Shown in pieces: positions 4,958 through 8,123 of a DNA stretch of 8,123 bases (position 1 is the stretch's first letter; each line of letters starts with the position of its first letter). The translations under genes and the position numbers were made by a program. The stretch is from NCBI GenBank assembly GCA_028282395.1, contig JANQHY010000291.1, forward strand, positions 1 to 8,123. Direction: 5' to 3'. The stretch comes from Gammaproteobacteria bacterium (GTDB taxonomy: Bacteria; Pseudomonadota; Gammaproteobacteria; UBA12402). Below the pieces are notes generated by a model. The model was not told the origin of the DNA. It saw only the letters and a list, made by a program, of their open reading frames with translations, and did no database searches.

Positions 4958-5455
4958 ATGGTGGAGAGTGTGATAGGCGGTGTAAGTAAGCAGCAGGCGG
5001 CAATTAATGTGCTGGTTGCCCCGGTTGTCAAAAGTCTCGGTTATGACTATGTGGGTTGTGAATATATGCCCCATGGCCCTCGTGCATTGATACGAATTTA
5101 TATAGATAGTCAGAGTGAGGCAGGCAACGGTGGAGGCATTACAGTCGATGATTGCAGCAAAGTGAGTCGGCAGTTAACGGGATTATTTAATGTCGAGTCG
5201 CCTGTCAATAGTGATTATGTCTTGGAAGTCTCTTCACCGGGAATAGAGCGGAAGCTATTTTTTTTGGCGGACTTTGAGCGCTTTGCCGGTAGGCAAGTAG
5301 CGCTACGTCTGATTGTGCCAATTGAACAGAAGCGACGCTTGACCGGTGAATTGATGGGAATAGAAGGCGAATCAGTCGTTTTGCAGATTGACGGTGAGCG
5401 GTCAACAGTACCGCTAACTGCAATTGCTAGAGCACAGCTGGTTGTCGAGTATTGA
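4958..5455 (+). CDS. rimP: Ribosome maturation factor RimP
   Basis: RimP binds the free 30S subunit and is needed for its late maturation in the cytosol. The 165-residue product is slightly longer than the usual 150 or so, with a few extra residues at the N-terminus. The N-terminal domain shows G28-Y-D-Y-V-G-C-E, R46-I-Y-I-D50, G60-I-T-V-D-D-C-S-K-V-S-R-Q-L73 and L89-E-V-S-S-P-G-I-E-R-K-L100. The second, SH3-like domain begins near F106-E-R-F-A-G-R and runs to the C-terminus. The start ATG at 4958 has AAGGAG 4 bases before it; a GTG directly following could also serve. The gene follows the initiator tRNA and terminator and precedes nusA by 14 bases, the conserved order in proteobacteria. It probably depends on readthrough of the upstream terminator. 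Confidence 0.95.
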   Translation: MVESVIGGVSKQQAAINVLVAPVVKSLGYDYVGCEYMPHGPRALIRIYIDSQSEAGNGGGITVDDCSKVSRQLTGLFNVESPVNSDYVLEVSSPGIERKLFFLADFERFAGRQVALRLIVPIEQKRRLTGELMGIEGESVVLQIDGERSTVPLTAIARAQLVVEY

Positions 5456-5469
5456 AGAGGGTAAAGACT

Positions 5470-6981
5470 ATGGTAGCGAATCGGAGCGAAATAGTACAGA
5501 TGATGGAAGTGGTTGCCAATGAGAAAGATATCCCGTTGGAGGATATCTTTGTTGCGTTAGAAGCAGCACTGGCAATGGCCATCAGCAAGAGAACACATTT
5601 TGCCGTTCGGGTTGTGGTAGATCGTAACAGTGGCGATTACAAAATTTTTCGCCAGTGGGAGATTGTACCGGATACCAGTTATGTCGGTGAGAGTAGTAGT
5701 GGCCATCCGCTTCCTTTTGATGCGGAACTACATATTACGCTTGATGACACAAAGGTGAAACAGAGTGGTTGTCAAGTCGGTGAATTTATTGAAGAGCCGA
5801 TGGAGTCAGTCGGTTTAGGGCGGATTGCGGCGCAGACAGCCAAACAGGTAATTTTGCAGAAAGTGCGTGAAGCAGAGCGCGCCCAAGTAGCGGAAGCTTA
5901 TCGCGATCTGTTGGGTCAGCTGGTTACCGGTGTTGTGAAGTCAGTGACGCGTGACTACGCTATTATTGATCTTGGTGACAATGCCGAAGCAGTGTTACCC
6001 CATGAAGAGATGCTGCCACATGAATCGGTACGGATTAATGATCGTATTCGCTGTTATCTATTTGCCATTCGTCCTGAAGTGAAAGGACCGCAGCTGTTTG
6101 TCAGTCGTGCCTGTAAAGAGATGCTGGTTGAGCTGTTCCGTCTCGAAGTGCCAGAAGTGAATGAAGATATTATCGAGATTAAAGCGGCGGCACGGATTCC
6201 CGGTGTGCGCTCAAAAATTGCAGTGAAAACCAATGATGGTCGCATTGATCCAATTGGTGCTTGTATTGGGATGCGCGGTGTGCGTGTGCAGGCAGTCTCC
6301 AATGAGTTGGGTGGTGAGCGTGTTGATGTGATCTTGTGGGATGATAATGCTGTACAGTTTGTCATTAATGCTATGGCGCCGGCAGAAGTCGCTTCGATTG
6401 TGATTGATGAAGATAATCACACGATGGATATTATCGTTCAGGCCGATCAGCTATCGCAAGCCATTGGGCGCAGTGGCCAGAATATTCGCCTGGCGAGTGA
6501 TCTGTCAGAGTGGACACTCAATGTTATGACTGTCGAGGAGCAGGAGGAGAAAAGCAAGCGTGAAATTGCTAGTGTGACTCACCTGTTTGTCGAGGCGCTT
6601 GATGTTGATGAGGAATTCGCAGAGATGTTAGCCAATGAGGGCTTCATTAGCCTTGAAGAGGTTGCGTATGTTGCTGAAAAAGAGCTATTGGCAGTTGAAG
6701 GGCTAGATAAAGAGTTGGTTGCTGAGCTGCAGAATCGTGCCAAAGAGGCTCTGATGGCGCAAGGGGGTGGCAAAATGCCATCAAAAGAGCTGTTGGAAAT
6801 GGAAGGTATGACGCCTGAGTTAGCACGTAAACTGGCAGCTCACGGTGTTATCATGTTGGATGATTTGGCCGAACAGTCGGTCGATGATCTTTTATCGTTG
6901 GTGGAGATTGACAGTGATGCGGCAGCAAAATTGATTATGAAAGCACGTGAGCCGTGGTTCTCCGATAATAAAGATGACTAG
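5470..6981 (+). CDS. nusA: Transcription termination/antitermination factor NusA
   Basis: NusA binds RNA polymerase and nascent RNA, modulating pausing, intrinsic and Rho-dependent termination, and antitermination. The 503-residue protein is near the E. coli length (495) and contains every domain in order. The polymerase-binding N-terminal domain spans about 1-135. S1 spans about 150-215 (L151-V-T-G-V-V-K, D167-L-G-D-N-A-E-A-V). KH1 spans about 235-305 with the G263-A-C-I-G-M-R-G-V-R signature. KH2 spans about 306-354 with A331-I-G-R-S-G-Q-N-I-R. Two acidic repeats follow, about 365-430 and 435-500, the typical gammaproteobacterial arrangement. The acidic repeats are somewhat diverged, the rest well conserved. 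The start ATG at 5470 has GAGGG at 5457-5461; the TTG at 5452 overlaps the rimP stop and lacks a site. infB follows 22 bases later in the same operon. Confidence 0.98.
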   Translation: MVANRSEIVQMMEVVANEKDIPLEDIFVALEAALAMAISKRTHFAVRVVVDRNSGDYKIFRQWEIVPDTSYVGESSSGHPLPFDAELHITLDDTKVKQSGCQVGEFIEEPMESVGLGRIAAQTAKQVILQKVREAERAQVAEAYRDLLGQLVTGVVKSVTRDYAIIDLGDNAEAVLPHEEMLPHESVRINDRIRCYLFAIRPEVKGPQLFVSRACKEMLVELFRLEVPEVNEDIIEIKAAARIPGVRSKIAVKTNDGRIDPIGACIGMRGVRVQAVSNELGGERVDVILWDDNAVQFVINAMAPAEVASIVIDEDNHTMDIIVQADQLSQAIGRSGQNIRLASDLSEWTLNVMTVEEQEEKSKREIASVTHLFVEALDVDEEFAEMLANEGFISLEEVAYVAEKELLAVEGLDKELVAELQNRAKEALMAQGGGKMPSKELLEMEGMTPELARKLAAHGVIMLDDLAEQSVDDLLSLVEIDSDAAAKLIMKAREPWFSDNKDD

Positions 6982-7003
6982 GTGACTGAGGTAAATTAAA
7001 AAC

Positions 7004-8123
7004 ATGGCAGGCGAAATTAAAGATAAAGAGAAAGTTGATAATAACGGTTCGCCGAAACGGTTGGTATTGCGCCGTAAAACGGTAAGCCGACTGCAGGTCT
7101 CTGATGCGAAAGGGCGTGGCAAAAAGACCATTAATGTTGAAGTGCGTAAGCGCCGTACCTATGTTCAGCAGCCCACTGAAGCGGAACAGAGTGCTGAAAA
7201 ACCTGCTGAAGTGGAGATCAAAAAAATTAAAGTTGTTGAGCCAGCGGGAGGTGCTAAACAACAGTCTGCCAAGCAGGATAAGCCAGAACCAGTGGCGCAA
7301 AAGGACGACCGAGAAGAAGCCAAGGATGCGAAAAAGAAAATAGCTGATCAGCCAGTTGAGCAGCAAGTCGCGTCTGAACAGGAAAAGGCGTCATCGCCTG
7401 AAAACAACAAGCCACTACCGGATGCAATGGCAACACCTGAACCAGCAGCGCAGCCAGAAAAGGGCAAGAAGGGTAAAGCTAAACACCCAGCGCAAGAGGA
7501 TGAAAAGGGTAAAGCGCGTAAATCGAAAAAAGCGAAACAGCGCCAGGAGAAGCGCCGCCGACAAGTATTATTGGCTGATGATGAAGATGAGCAGCGTATT
7601 GCTAGAGGAGGGCGCAGACGTGCGAGAAACAGTGATGTTAAATCGGTAGCAAAACAGGAGTTTGAGATGCCGGTGACACCACAGATAAAAGAGGTGGCGA
7701 TTCCGGAGACAATCTCAGTTGCTGAGCTATCGAAAAAACTGTCGCTTAAATCAGCGCAAGTTATTCGCAAGTTAATTGATATGGGTGTGATGGCGACAAT
7801 TAACCAGATGATTGATCGCGATACTGCAACACTTTTAGTAGAGGAACTTGGCCATAAAGCGACTGAGCTGCGTGATGACGAAGTGGAAATGGCGCTGAAT
7901 GAAGAGTTGAGTCACCAAGGACGCGAAGTGCCGCGGCCACCAGTGGTAACAATCATGGGGCATGTTGATCATGGTAAAACAACACTGCTTGACCATATTC
8001 GCTGTACTAAAGTGGCGGCGGGTGAGGCCGGCGGTATTACCCAGGGTATTGGTGCCTACCATGTCGAAACCGAACGTGGTGTTGTGACATTTCTTGATAC
8101 GCCTGGCCATGAAGCCTTTACTG
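7004..8123 (+). CDS. infB: Translation initiation factor IF-2 (cut by right edge)
   Basis: IF2 is the GTPase that brings formylmethionyl initiator tRNA to the 30S subunit and promotes 50S joining. The first 373 codons are present and the frame runs off the window. Residues about 17-55 match the IF2-associated region (L20-V-L-R-R-K-T, V45-E-V-R-K-R-R-T). A long Lys/Glu/Ala/Gln-rich linker follows, about 56-230, ending in a strongly basic patch (R203-G-G-R-R-R-A-R). An IF2_N domain lies at about 233-285. The GTPase domain begins with G1 at G319-H-V-D-H-G-K-T-T, has G2 G-G-I-T, and reaches G3 D365-T-P-G-H-E. The start is fixed by a stop codon at 6992 in frame; GAGG at 6988-6991 is rather far (12 bases) from the ATG. 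Compared with E. coli, the first subdomain of about 50 residues before the associated region is missing. Placement after nusA and with initiator tRNA is the classical operon. Confidence 0.96.
   Translation, partial: MAGEIKDKEKVDNNGSPKRLVLRRKTVSRLQVSDAKGRGKKTINVEVRKRRTYVQQPTEAEQSAEKPAEVEIKKIKVVEPAGGAKQQSAKQDKPEPVAQKDDREEAKDAKKKIADQPVEQQVASEQEKASSPENNKPLPDAMATPEPAAQPEKGKKGKAKHPAQEDEKGKARKSKKAKQRQEKRRRQVLLADDEDEQRIARGGRRRARNSDVKSVAKQEFEMPVTPQIKEVAIPETISVAELSKKLSLKSAQVIRKLIDMGVMATINQMIDRDTATLLVEELGHKATELRDDEVEMALNEELSHQGREVPRPPVVTIMGHVDHGKTTLLDHIRCTKVAAGEAGGITQGIGAYHVETERGVVTFLDTPGHEAFT

Noticed and set aside
7104..7649. Basic plus-strand open frames inside infB in another frame
   Set aside because: They overlap the well-supported infB frame and are Lys/Arg-rich only because of its codon bias.
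6935..7770. Minus-strand open frames of about 140 codons opposite infB
   Set aside because: They are mirror images of the repetitive Lys/Glu/Ala-rich IF2 linker. Their Ser/Phe/Leu-rich composition is what such codons give in reverse.

Overview
The window looks like chromosomal DNA of a Gram-negative bacterium, most likely a gammaproteobacterium. Two things support this: the order initiator tRNA - rimP - nusA - infB, which is the classical metY-nusA-infB operon arrangement, and the presence of kdsA, which makes the Kdo precursor of lipopolysaccharide. NusA carries two C-terminal acidic repeats, also as in gammaproteobacteria. I cannot name a genus.

Layout. Bases 2-280 hold the 3' end of an unrecognised, very hydrophilic reading frame that enters from the left edge. 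After a short gap with an extended -10 promoter comes a tight three-gene operon (362-2575): rubredoxin, a FAD-dependent rubredoxin reductase, and KdsA. The first two form an electron-transfer pair (NADH -> reductase -> rubredoxin -> unknown acceptor). KdsA condenses arabinose 5-phosphate with PEP.

Convergent to kdsA, with only 9 bases between the stop codons, lies an AT-rich gene on the minus strand (2585-3790). It encodes a DUF4143-type AAA ATPase that looks horizontally acquired. It has its own good promoter, whose -10 box sits inside a perfect 16-bp palindrome, and it starts at TTG. A 179-bp divergent intergenic region separates it from a plus-strand class II aldolase/adducin-like gene (3970-4731), which lacks a Glu at the usual catalytic position.

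The right half is the translation/transcription operon. A near-consensus sigma70 promoter (4782-4810) is followed by an initiator tRNA-Met with an unusual U1-U72 mismatch, a rho-independent terminator or attenuator, rimP (30S maturation), nusA (elongation, termination and antitermination) and infB. infB is cut by the right edge after the start of the GTPase domain. Its product appears to lack the extreme N-terminal subdomain seen in E. coli IF2.

Most of the window is ordinary housekeeping DNA. I do not see a convincing new multi-gene system. The places most worth a second look are the foreign ATPase with its palindromic promoter/operator, the initiator tRNA acceptor end, the shortened IF2 N-terminus, and the rubredoxin-kdsA linkage.
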